Source: Pseudoduganella namucuonensis
Lineage (GTDB): Bacteria; Pseudomonadota; Gammaproteobacteria; Burkholderiales; Burkholderiaceae_D
DNA length: 64,000 nt
Direction of reading: 5' to 3'
NCBI RefSeq assembly: GCF_900116645.1
Contig: NZ_FPBO01000016.1
Coordinates: 100,387 to 164,386 of the forward strand
Within the stretch, counting starts at the first letter, position 1. Each line of letters opens with the position of its first letter. The notes below the pieces were generated by a model. It was not told the origin of the DNA. It did not search any database and worked only from the letters and a program-made list of their open reading frames with translations. The position numbers and the translations under genes are program-made. This document shows, piece after piece, positions 1 through 7,398 of this stretch.

Positions 1-414
1 GAGCTGTGCAATCCGCTGGTGGCGGCGCAGGCGCTGACGCCGCACGAGTCGCTGTCGATGATGTTCGCCAAGCACCGCGCCAAGTTCGATCCCAAGCTGT
101 TGCAGATGTTCATCCGCTGCCTGGGCGTCTATCCGCCGGGCACCATCGTGCAGCTGTCGAACGGCATGACCGGCATGGTGACGACGGTGAACACGGCGCT
201 GCCGATGAAACCCATGCTGGTGATCCACGACGCCAGCGTGCCGCGCAACGAGGCCATCATGGTGGACATGGAGCGGGACACGGATCTGCAAATCGTCAAG
301 GCGCTCCGCCCGGGGCAGGTGCCGCCCGAGGTGCTGGCCTACCTGAGCCCGCGCAAGCGGGTCAGCTACTATTTCGACACCGGCGCCAAGCCCAGCGAAT
401 CAAGCGGTGTGTAG
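1..414 (+). CDS. HD-GYP-type cyclic-di-GMP phosphodiesterase, C-terminal fragment
   Basis: The frame is open from the first base of the window to a TAG at 412-414, so only the last 137 residues are present. They contain the signature that ends many HD-GYP proteins: a helix with D-P-K-L-L-Q-M-F-I, then YPPGTIVQLSNG and a short beta region. The catalytic HD and GYP motifs would lie upstream, outside the window. Family knowledge: such proteins hydrolyse cyclic di-GMP. The last 15 bases overlap, tail to tail, the end of the convergent pth gene. The fragment is too short to tell which N-terminal domain the full protein carries. Confidence 0.75.
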   Translation, partial: ELCNPLVAAQALTPHESLSMMFAKHRAKFDPKLLQMFIRCLGVYPPGTIVQLSNGMTGMVTTVNTALPMKPMLVIHDASVPRNEAIMVDMERDTDLQIVKALRPGQVPPEVLAYLSPRKRVSYYFDTGAKPSESSGV

Positions 415-984
415 CTGCGTGGTGGCGAGGGGGAACTTGCCTTCGCACAGCAGCGGGATGACGCGCAGGCTTTTCTCCACCGCCTCGTCGATCAGCAGCT
501 GCTCGTCGCGGCGCGCGCGGTGCAGCACGAAGTCGGCCACGGGCTGGGCCAGGTTCAGGGTGCGCGGATGGCCGATGCCGATGCGCAGGCGCCAGTAGTC
601 CTGGGTGCCGAGCGCGGAGGTGATGTCCTTCAGGCCGTTGTGGCCGCCCGAGGAACCGCCCTTCTTCAGCTTGGCAGCGCCGGGCGGCAGGTCCAGCTCG
701 TCGTGCACCACCAGCACCTCGTCCGGATTGATCTTGTAGAAGCGCGCCAGGCCGCCCACCGACTGGCCGGAGCGGTTCATATAGGTTTGCGGTTCCAGCA
801 GCCACACCTCGTTGCCGGCCACCGAGGTCTTCGCCACCAGCGCGTTGAAGCGCGACTCGCGCTGCAGGCGCGCGCCGGGCAGGCTGTTGGCCAGGTTGTC
901 GACCAGCCAGAAGCCGGCGTTGTGGCGGGTTTGTTCGTATTCGGGGCCGGGGTTGCCGAGGCCGACGATCAGGCGGATGGACAT
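400..984 (-). CDS. pth: Peptidyl-tRNA hydrolase
   Basis: This 194-residue enzyme frees tRNA from peptidyl-tRNA that drops off ribosomes in the cytoplasm. Visible motifs: GLGNPGPEY at residues 8-16, the catalytic histidine H21 in RHNAGF, substrate-binding N70 in TYMNRSG, D95 in VVHDELDLP and N116 in GGHNGLK. Length is normal for the family. It is the last gene of the prs-rplY-pth series and is separated from rplY by an A/T-flanked hairpin. Its final bases overlap those of the converging HD-GYP gene. Confidence 0.97.
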   Translation of the reverse strand: MSIRLIVGLGNPGPEYEQTRHNAGFWLVDNLANSLPGARLQRESRFNALVAKTSVAGNEVWLLEPQTYMNRSGQSVGGLARFYKINPDEVLVVHDELDLPPGAAKLKKGGSSGGHNGLKDITSALGTQDYWRLRIGIGHPRTLNLAQPVADFVLHRARRDEQLLIDEAVEKSLRVIPLLCEGKFPLATTQLHTA

Positions 985-1025
985 GGGTGCGGACGCGTGT
1001 TCTGGTTCGGGAGCGGAGAGGATAC

Positions 1026-1054
1026 AAAAAAACCCCGGCGAGCGGGGTTTTTTT
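1026..1054. terminator. Bidirectional intrinsic terminator between rplY and pth
   Basis: A 5-bp GC stem (1033-1037 with 1043-1047) and 5-base loop is flanked by seven A on one side and seven T on the other, so it can work on either strand. On the minus strand it would end or attenuate the rplY transcript 37 bases after the rplY stop, before pth. Confidence 0.75.
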
Positions 1055-1090
1055 CACCGGAAGGCCGCGTCGCCGCGGCCGTTTCAGCGA

Positions 1091-1720
1091 TTACTTCTTG
1101 CCTTTGGCGGCTGGCTTGGCATCGGCCGCCGGGGCGGCGGCTGCGGCTTCAGCGGCGACGTGGCCGGCTGGCACCGAAGCGGTGGCGATGGTCAGGTTGG
1201 CGCCGTGGGTGATCGCGGTCACGCCTTTTGGCAGGGTCAGGTCGCCGATGTGCAGCGAGTGGCCGACGTCGATGTTGGACAGGTCGACGGTGATGAACTC
1301 AGGCAGGTCCGACGGCAGGCACGAAACTTCGATCTCGTTGGCCACGTGGCTGATGGTCGCGCCGTGCAGTTTCACCGCTGGCGATACGTCGGCGTTGGCG
1401 AAGTGCAGTGCCACTTTCATGTGCACCTTGGTCGACGCGTCCACGCGCTGGAAGTCGGCGTGCAGCACCAGTTGCTTGAACGCGTGCATCTGGAAGTCGC
1501 GCAGCAGCACTTTTTGCACGGCGCCGTCGATTTCCAGGTCCAGGATGGACGAGTGGAACACTTCTTTTTTCAGCGCGTGGTACAGCGCGTTGTGGTCCAG
1601 GGAGATCGTCACGGGGGCTTCGGTGCCGCCGTAGATGATGCCTGGGGTTTGGCCGGAATTACGCAGGCGGCGGCTCGCACCCGTGCCCTGCAGTTCGCGT
1701 TTGAATGCAACAACTTTCAT
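1091..1720 (-). CDS. rplY: 50S ribosomal protein L25 (general stress protein Ctc type)
   Basis: This 209-residue protein binds 5S rRNA. It has the N-terminal L25 domain (MKVVAFKRELQGTGASRRLR) and the C-terminal TL5/Ctc beta domain, followed by a low-complexity Ala/Pro/Lys tail. It is therefore the long Ctc form, not the roughly 95-residue E. coli form. The ATG at 1720 was chosen because it has a GGAG ribosome site just upstream and starts the conserved domain; a longer frame to 1804 would add 28 unrelated residues that overlap the upstream hairpin. It lies between prs and pth on the same strand. Confidence 0.96.
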   Translation of the reverse strand: MKVVAFKRELQGTGASRRLRNSGQTPGIIYGGTEAPVTISLDHNALYHALKKEVFHSSILDLEIDGAVQKVLLRDFQMHAFKQLVLHADFQRVDASTKVHMKVALHFANADVSPAVKLHGATISHVANEIEVSCLPSDLPEFITVDLSNIDVGHSLHIGDLTLPKGVTAITHGANLTIATASVPAGHVAAEAAAAAPAADAKPAAKGKK

Positions 1721-1788
1721 TTGAGACTCCAATATAAACAGGGCTTGCACCCTGTGTGAAGAAGCGTCCCGCGACCAGGACGCTCCGG

Positions 1789-1829
1789 AAAAACAGCGGC
1801 GCAACCGGCAAAAACCGGTCGCGCCGCTG
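1789..1829 (-). terminator. Intrinsic terminator or attenuator between prs and rplY
   Basis: A long hairpin: 9 perfect pairs (1794-1802 with 1821-1829), one mismatch, 5 more pairs (1804-1808 with 1815-1819) and a 6-base loop. On the minus strand it is followed by five T (1789-1793). It starts 25 bases after the prs stop codon. It should end most prs transcripts or set the prs:rplY ratio. Confidence 0.7.
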
Positions 1830-1853
1830 AAGAAATCGCTTTGTTTACGAAAC

Positions 1854-2804
1854 TTAGTCGATAAACAGGGAGATCACGGAATCGCCCTTGATGATGCGTT
1901 TGAACGTTTCGGCCAGCAGCGGCGCGCAGGTCAGCTGGCGGATCTTGCCGCAAGCCTTGGCGGCGTCGGACAGCGGGATCGTGTCGGTCACGACCAGCTC
2001 GTCCAGCGAGGAGCCGGAAATGCGTTCGATGGCCGGGCCGGACAGCACGGCGTGCGTGCAATACGCCACCACTTTCTTGGCGCCGCGCGCCTTCAGCACC
2101 TCGGCGGCCTTGACCAGCGTGCCGGCGGTGTCGACCATGTCGTCCATGATGACGCAGTTGCGGCCCTCGACCTCGCCGATGATGTTCATCACTTCGGAGA
2201 CGTTGGCTTTCGGACGGCGCTTGTCGATGATGGCCAGGTCGCAGCCCAGGCGTTTGGCCAGCGCGCGCGCGCGCACCACGCCGCCGACGTCGGGCGACAC
2301 CACCAGCAGGTCCTCGTTGTCCTTCTTCTGCAGGTCGCCCAGCAGGATGGGCGAGGCGTAGATGTTGTCCACCGGGATGTCGAAGAAGCCCTGGATCTGG
2401 TCCGCGTGCAGGTCCATGATCAGCACGCGTTCGACGCCGGCGCTTTCCAGCATGTTGGCGATGACCTTGGCGGAGATCGCGACACGGGCCGAGCGCGGAC
2501 GGCGGTCCTGGCGGGCGTAGCCGAAGTAAGGGATGGCGGCGGTGATGCGGCCGGCGGAGGCGCGCTTGAGCGCGTCGACCATCAGGATCAATTCCATCAG
2601 GCTGTCATTGGTCGGGGCGCAAGTCGACTGCAGCACGAACACGTCTTTGCCGCGGACGTTTTCATTGATTTCGACCATGATTTCGCCGTCCGAGAACTTC
2701 GAGACGACGGCCTTGCCGAGTGGAATGCCGAGGTTTTTTGCGACCCCCTCTGCCAGCGCAGGATTAGCGTTGCCGGTAAAAACCATCAGGTTTTCGTAAG
2801 CCAT
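1854..2804 (-). CDS. prs: Ribose-phosphate pyrophosphokinase (PRPP synthase)
   Basis: This 316-residue enzyme makes PRPP from ribose 5-phosphate and ATP, feeding purine, pyrimidine, histidine, tryptophan and NAD synthesis. It shows the class I pattern: FSDGEIMVEINENVRGKD near residues 37-54, the flexible ATP-site region PYFGYARQDRR, the Mg-binding DLHADQIQGFF, and the PRPP loop VIMDDMVDTAGT. Length matches the family. It lies downstream of tRNA-Gln and ispE, an order also familiar from E. coli (ispE-prs), and is followed by a strong hairpin. Confidence 0.98.
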   Translation of the reverse strand: MAYENLMVFTGNANPALAEGVAKNLGIPLGKAVVSKFSDGEIMVEINENVRGKDVFVLQSTCAPTNDSLMELILMVDALKRASAGRITAAIPYFGYARQDRRPRSARVAISAKVIANMLESAGVERVLIMDLHADQIQGFFDIPVDNIYASPILLGDLQKKDNEDLLVVSPDVGGVVRARALAKRLGCDLAIIDKRRPKANVSEVMNIIGEVEGRNCVIMDDMVDTAGTLVKAAEVLKARGAKKVVAYCTHAVLSGPAIERISGSSLDELVVTDTIPLSDAAKACGKIRQLTCAPLLAETFKRIIKGDSVISLFID

Positions 2805-2847
2805 AGGGAGTCCCAGAGAAGTAAGCGTTGATTCTTGAAAATTGACA

Positions 2848-2864
2848 GCCAGGTTGCACCTGGC
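2848..2864 (-). other. Small hairpin in the prs leader
   Basis: A 6-bp inverted repeat (2848-2853 with 2859-2864, 5-base loop) lies between tRNA-Gln and prs. On the minus strand it is followed by a moderately T-rich stretch. It could be a weak terminator for the tRNA transcript or a leader element of prs; nothing in the sequence decides. Confidence 0.3.
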
Positions 2865-2955
2865 ACTGAAAGCTTTGATTGCGGCAGCGATGCCGGCGGC
2901 ATCTGTATTTTACCCCGGCTGGACGCTGACGCATCGACAGTTCCGGGAGAATTGG

Positions 2956-3032
2956 TGGCAGGGGAACAAGGATTCGAACCTTGGTATGCCGGAATCAAAA
3001 TCCGGTGCCTTAACCAGCTTGGCGATTCCCCT
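2956..3032 (-). tRNA. tRNA-Gln (anticodon UUG)
   Basis: On the minus strand these 77 bases fold as a complete cloverleaf. The acceptor arm is AGGGGAA paired with TTCCCCT. The anticodon stem CCGGA/TCCGG encloses a TTTTGAT loop with anticodon TTG. The T arm carries GGTTCGAATCC, and the 3' CCA is encoded. It closely resembles the bacterial tRNA-Gln family. It sits between ispE and prs on the same strand, so it is probably processed from that transcript. Confidence 0.97.
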
Positions 3033-3110
3033 ACGCTTAAAACTTGCTGCTTGTCGTTACGACGGGCCGTATTATACAACCTATTTAACGCAAAGCAAAA
3101 TCTTTTTTAC

Positions 3111-4007
3111 TTACAACATCGCGGCGATTGGATGCCGCTTCAGCGCCCTGGCTTTCCATGCCGTCCAGGTTCCGCGTGCTTCATTCAGCACCGCGTCGGC
3201 CTGGGCTTCATTTTCAACGGCGCAAAACACACAAGCGCCGGAGCCAGTCATCCTGGCATCGCCAAAACTTCGCAGCCATTCTATCGCATGCGCGACCGGT
3301 GGATACAAACGCATCGCCACCTGCTGCAAATCGTTCCCGCCGAACTGCGTCGCATCGTTTCGATTCGCGTAGTGGCTGGAAAAGTCCGTTATTATGACGG
3401 GCGAAGTATTCCTTGTCAAATGCTCGGAACGGAATATTTCCGGGGTCGGCACCGAGACGCCCGGCTCGATGACGACATACCAGCAATCCGGCGCATCGAC
3501 CGGGCGCAGCGTTTCGCCGACACCCTCGGCGAAGGCGGTCTCGCCAAAAATGAAAAAGGGAATGTCCGCGCCCAGCGGCAGGCCCAATGCCATCAACTCT
3601 TCGCGGTCCAGGCCGGCGTCCCACAGCTTGTTCAGCGCCATCAGCGTGGTGGCCGCGTCGGACGAGCCGCCACCCAGGCCGCCGCCCATGGGCAGCACCT
3701 TTTCCACCGTGATGTCGGCGCCGGGCGCCCGCGCCCCGCCCCGCTCGCCGCCGCGCCGCCGCAGCACTTCCGCCCGCAGCAGCAGGGCCGCGCGCACCAC
3801 CAGGTCCTGCGCCTCCGGCACGCCGGGCACGTCGTTGACGCGGCGGACCAGGCCGTCCTCGCGCACGGTGAAATGCAGCAGGTCGGAACGGTCGATCAAC
3901 TGGAACGCAGTCTGCAGCAGATGGTAGCCGTCGGCGCGGCGGCCGGTGACGTGCAAAAACAGGTTCAGCTTGGCCGGGGCCGGGCAATTCTTCAGGCTAC
4001 TCGTCAT
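3111..4007 (-). CDS. ispE: 4-diphosphocytidyl-2-C-methyl-D-erythritol kinase
   Basis: This 298-residue GHMP-family kinase carries out the ATP-dependent step of the non-mevalonate isoprenoid pathway. Visible features: PAKLNLFLHV with K13, the glycine-rich GHMP loop PMGGGLGGGSSDAATTL from residue 107, and the catalytic aspartate D148 in LGADIPFFIFG. An Arg/Gly-rich stretch (about residues 83-97) just before the nucleotide loop makes it slightly longer than the E. coli enzyme. Its ATG overlaps the lolB stop (ATGA), so the two are translationally coupled. Confidence 0.97.
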   Translation of the reverse strand: MTSSLKNCPAPAKLNLFLHVTGRRADGYHLLQTAFQLIDRSDLLHFTVREDGLVRRVNDVPGVPEAQDLVVRAALLLRAEVLRRRGGERGGARAPGADITVEKVLPMGGGLGGGSSDAATTLMALNKLWDAGLDREELMALGLPLGADIPFFIFGETAFAEGVGETLRPVDAPDCWYVVIEPGVSVPTPEIFRSEHLTRNTSPVIITDFSSHYANRNDATQFGGNDLQQVAMRLYPPVAHAIEWLRSFGDARMTGSGACVFCAVENEAQADAVLNEARGTWTAWKARALKRHPIAAML

Positions 4008-4618
4008 GTTGCGGGGGAGTCGATCACGATACGGATGGTCATTTCGTCAAGCTGGCCGGTGGCGCCCCGCTCGACGTCGATGCGCTTGGGGCGCGGCGCG
4101 CCGGGGCTGTCCTGCCAGGACACGTAGGTCAGGCGCCAGCCGTCGGCGGTGGTCACCGTGTTGGCGGCGGGGCTGGCCGTGTAGCGCTTGCCGCCGGCGG
4201 CGGTGGCGTAGCCCTGCAGCCATTCGCGCAGGCCGGAGACCGGCAGGGTCCAGCCCAGCGCCTGCGCGCTGAGGGTGTCGATGTCGGCGGCGGTGCGCGG
4301 CGGCTTGCCGCTTTCGGTCAGCGTGGCCCGACCCGGCGCGACGCTGATGGTGGCCACCGTCTGGTTCAGCGGCGGCGCGGTGATGGTCACGTCGGTGCGG
4401 GCCGCGCTCTGCTGCCAGGCGAAGCGGCCGTACATGGACTCGCTCTTGCCGTCCTTGCTGTAGGTGACGGCCAGCTTGCCGGCCAGGTCCAGCGTGTCGC
4501 TGTAGGGCGCGACCGGGGCGGCGGATGGCGGGATGGCGGGGGTGGTGGCGCAGCCCGAAATGAGGGCGGCCAGCAGGACCGCCAGCAGCGCGGGGGCGCC
4601 CGGGAGTTTTCTCGTCAT
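4004..4618 (-). CDS. lolB: Outer-membrane lipoprotein receptor LolB
   Basis: This 204-residue lipoprotein accepts lipoproteins from the carrier LolA and inserts them in the outer membrane. The N-terminus has a basic start, a hydrophobic stretch and a lipobox ending ALISGC (Cys 23). The mature part has the LolB beta-barrel pattern, including SMYGRFAWQQ and LGWTLPVSGLREWLQG. It lies between a TPR lipoprotein (one base apart) and ispE (ATGA overlap), the usual proteobacterial position of lolB beside ispE. Confidence 0.94.
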   Translation of the reverse strand: MTRKLPGAPALLAVLLAALISGCATTPAIPPSAAPVAPYSDTLDLAGKLAVTYSKDGKSESMYGRFAWQQSAARTDVTITAPPLNQTVATISVAPGRATLTESGKPPRTAADIDTLSAQALGWTLPVSGLREWLQGYATAAGGKRYTASPAANTVTTADGWRLTYVSWQDSPGAPRPKRIDVERGATGQLDEMTIRIVIDSPAT

Positions 4619-4619
4619 G

Positions 4620-6440
4620 TCACAAACCAGTGTTCAAGCGGGCCAGCGTGCTTTTCAGCACATCGTTTTGCGGATCCTTGGCGCGCGCCTCGCGCCACAG
4701 TTGATGGGCGCCGGCCTTGTCGCCCCGCTCCCACAGCACCTCGCCCAGGTGCACGGCGATCTCGGGATCGTTGCGCAGCTGGTAGGCGCGGCGCAGCAGC
4801 TCCTCGGCCTCCTTCAGGCGGCCCAGGCGGAACTGCACCCAGCCCATGCTGTCCATGATGAAGGGGTCGCCCGGCGCCATCTGCATGGCCTTCTCCACCA
4901 GCGAGTAGGCCTCCTCAAGGCGCTGGTTGCGCTCGGCCAGCGAATAGCCCAGCGCGTTGTAGGCGTGGTGGTTCTCCGGCGCGATTTCCATCACCTTGCG
5001 CAAACTGGTTTCCATCAATTCCAGCTTGCCGGCCTTTTCGGCGGCCAGCGCGAAATCGTACAGCAGGTCCGGGCTGTTCGGATAGCGCAGCACGCCGTCC
5101 TCCAGCACCGCATAGGCCTGGGCCGCGCTGCCAGCGTCGCGCAGCAACTGGGCCTCGGTCTGCACCACCTGGGCCAGCTCGGCCGGGTCCTCGCTCTTGA
5201 TGTCGGCCAGCATCTTGCGCGCGCCGTCCAGGTCGCCCATGCGCGCGGACAGCTGGGCGCGCTTCAAGCGCACCGTCAGCATCAGGCGCGGCTCGGCGCC
5301 GTCCACCTGGTCCAGCCAGGCCTGGGCGGCGGCGTAGTCGCCGCGCTCCTCGGCGATCTGGGCCAGGATCAGCAAGGCCTTGGTGGGATCGCGGTCGTCG
5401 CCGGCGTCCTTGCCCAGCACGTCGACGAAACGCTTGAAATAGCCCTCGGCCGCGGGCGTGTCGCCGGACTGCATGGACATGATGCCCAGCGCGTACAGCG
5501 TGGCCGGGTGGTCCGGCTGCTGCTTGAGCAGCACCTGGAACTCGTCGCGCGCCTTGCCGTACTGCTTTTGCTCGACCAGCATGCGGGCGTGGGCGGCGCG
5601 CACCTCGCGCGCGTTCGGGTATTTGGCCAGGAAGCCGGTCACCAGCCTGGTCACGGCCTCCGGATCGGGGGTGACCTGGGCCATCGTCAGCAACGCCAGC
5701 TCGGAATCGGGCTTGATGCGCAGCGCCAGCTGCGCCTCGCTGGCGGCACGGGCGGCGTCGCCGTTCGAGTAGGCGCCCTGCGCCAGCACCAGATGGGTCT
5801 CCAGCTGCTGGGCGTAGGGCGCCAGCACGCGCTCCATCAGCGCGAACGCGGCGGCCTTGTCCTTGGCGCGCAGCAGGAATTGCTGCATCTGGAACATGAC
5901 CAGGCCGCGGGTGCCGGCCGGACTCTTCTTCAGGCGCTGCACGAACACCTGCTCGGACTCGGCCAGGTCGTCGCCCAGCACGGAGAAGCCCAGGAAGTAT
6001 TGCGCGGCCTCGTCGGAATCGGGCGCCAGTTCGCGCCACAGGCGGATCGCGGCCATGGCCTCGCCACCCTGCTTGGCGGCCAGCGCCATCTCGGCCGAGC
6101 GCTGCGCAAGGCGCGGGTCGCGGGTCTGCTGCGCCAGCACCATCATGGTCACGTAGGCGCTCTGCCACTGGCCGCGCTTGAAGTCCAGTTCGGCCTTGGT
6201 CAGCTTGTAGAACAGGTCGCTGGTCAATTCGACGGTGGGCAGCGGTTCGGTGGCCTGGACCGCGGCGGCGGCGGCCACGGCCTGGGTGGCGGGGGTGTCG
6301 CGGGTGTCATCGGCCGCGGCCGGCGCGCCTGGATTCGCGGACGCCGGCGCGGTCGCGGCGTCATCGGGTTGTTTTTGCGGCGCAACAGCGCACGCGGACA
6401 GCACAGCCGACAGAGTTACAATGACGAATGCGTTTTTCAA
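4620..6440 (-). CDS. TPR-repeat lipoprotein
   Basis: A 606-residue protein with a short lipoprotein signal (lipobox LSAC, Cys 17), a low-complexity Ala/Pro/Asp linker to about residue 65, and then tetratricopeptide-type helices to the end. Clear repeats include HHAYNALGYSLAERNQRLEE, MDSMGWVQFRLGRLKEAEEL and AVHLGEVLWERGDKAGAH near the C-terminus. TPR arrays bind other proteins, so a scaffold or assembly role in the periplasm or outer membrane is likely, but the partner is unknown. It is the first gene of the operon with lolB and ispE and is divergent from mutM. Confidence 0.85.
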   Translation of the reverse strand: MKNAFVIVTLSAVLSACAVAPQKQPDDAATAPASANPGAPAAADDTRDTPATQAVAAAAAVQATEPLPTVELTSDLFYKLTKAELDFKRGQWQSAYVTMMVLAQQTRDPRLAQRSAEMALAAKQGGEAMAAIRLWRELAPDSDEAAQYFLGFSVLGDDLAESEQVFVQRLKKSPAGTRGLVMFQMQQFLLRAKDKAAAFALMERVLAPYAQQLETHLVLAQGAYSNGDAARAASEAQLALRIKPDSELALLTMAQVTPDPEAVTRLVTGFLAKYPNAREVRAAHARMLVEQKQYGKARDEFQVLLKQQPDHPATLYALGIMSMQSGDTPAAEGYFKRFVDVLGKDAGDDRDPTKALLILAQIAEERGDYAAAQAWLDQVDGAEPRLMLTVRLKRAQLSARMGDLDGARKMLADIKSEDPAELAQVVQTEAQLLRDAGSAAQAYAVLEDGVLRYPNSPDLLYDFALAAEKAGKLELMETSLRKVMEIAPENHHAYNALGYSLAERNQRLEEAYSLVEKAMQMAPGDPFIMDSMGWVQFRLGRLKEAEELLRRAYQLRNDPEIAVHLGEVLWERGDKAGAHQLWREARAKDPQNDVLKSTLARLNTGL

Positions 6441-6536
6441 AGGATAGTCCTGGCTGGTCGGAAACTAACCCTGATTTTACGCCAACCCACCGCGCGCGTA
6501 CGTTTGCAGGTGTAACAAGTTTTATTCGAGTCCGTC

Positions 6537-7370
6537 ATGCCAGAATTGCCAGAAGTCGAAGTCACGCGGCGCGGTGTCGCGCCGCATATCGAAGGCCGCA
6601 CCGTGCGGGCCGTGGTGCTGCGCCGCGCCGGCCTGCGCTGGCCCTTCCCCGCCGGCCTGGCCGAGACGCTGACCGGGCGCGCCGTCGCCGGCACCGGCCG
6701 GCGCGGCAAATACCTGCTGCTCAAGTTCGACAACGGCACCCTGATCATCCACCTCGGCATGTCCGGCCACCTGCGCGTGCTGCCGCCGGACACGCCGCCG
6801 CAAAAGCACGACCATTTCGACCTCGTCGTGGAGGACGCGGGCCTGCGCCAGGTGCTGCGCCTGACCGACCCGCGCCGCTTCGGCGCCGTGCTGTGGCACG
6901 CGCGGGAGGACGGCGAACTGGACGGCCACCTGCTGCTGCGCGGGCTGGGCGTGGAGCCGCTGGAGGCCGGCTTCACCGGCAAGCTGCTGCACCAGCACAC
7001 CCGCCAGCGCGGCGCCGCCATCAAGCAGGTGCTGCTGGCGGGCGACATCGTGGTGGGCGTGGGCAATATCTACTGCTCGGAAAGCCTGTTCCGGGCCGGC
7101 ATCAATCCGAAGACTCCGGCCCGGCGCATCAGCCTGGCGCGCTATGAAAAACTGGCGCGGGCGGTGCGCGACGTGCTGGCCGAGGCCATCGTGCAGGGCG
7201 GCAGCACGCTGCGCGACTTTATCAGCGTGAACGGCCAATCGGGCTATTTCCAGCAGAGCTATTTCGTCTATGATCGTACTGGCGTGCCCTGCCGCGTCTG
7301 CGGCACGCCGATACGGCAGATCAAGCAGGGGCAGCGTTCGACCTTTTATTGCGTGCAGTGCCAGAAATAA
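6537..7370 (+). CDS. mutM: Formamidopyrimidine-DNA glycosylase
   Basis: This 277-residue glycosylase/lyase removes 8-oxoguanine and ring-opened purines from DNA. It has the obligatory N-terminus MPELPEVE (catalytic P2 and E3), K58, the helix-two-turn-helix region around VGNIYCSESLFRAGI, and a C-terminal zinc finger with C252, C255, C272 and C275. It is the first gene of a plus-strand run with a dynamin-like GTPase and mutY; MutM and MutY act in the same repair pathway. Confidence 0.98.
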   Translation: MPELPEVEVTRRGVAPHIEGRTVRAVVLRRAGLRWPFPAGLAETLTGRAVAGTGRRGKYLLLKFDNGTLIIHLGMSGHLRVLPPDTPPQKHDHFDLVVEDAGLRQVLRLTDPRRFGAVLWHAREDGELDGHLLLRGLGVEPLEAGFTGKLLHQHTRQRGAAIKQVLLAGDIVVGVGNIYCSESLFRAGINPKTPARRISLARYEKLARAVRDVLAEAIVQGGSTLRDFISVNGQSGYFQQSYFVYDRTGVPCRVCGTPIRQIKQGQRSTFYCVQCQK

Positions 7371-7398
7371 TAAACAGGTAGACAAACAGGAAACTCGC

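Noticed and set aside
1721..1804. 28-residue N-terminal extension of L25
   Set aside because: It runs through the terminator hairpin and is unlike L25 proteins; the ATG at 1720 has its own ribosome site.
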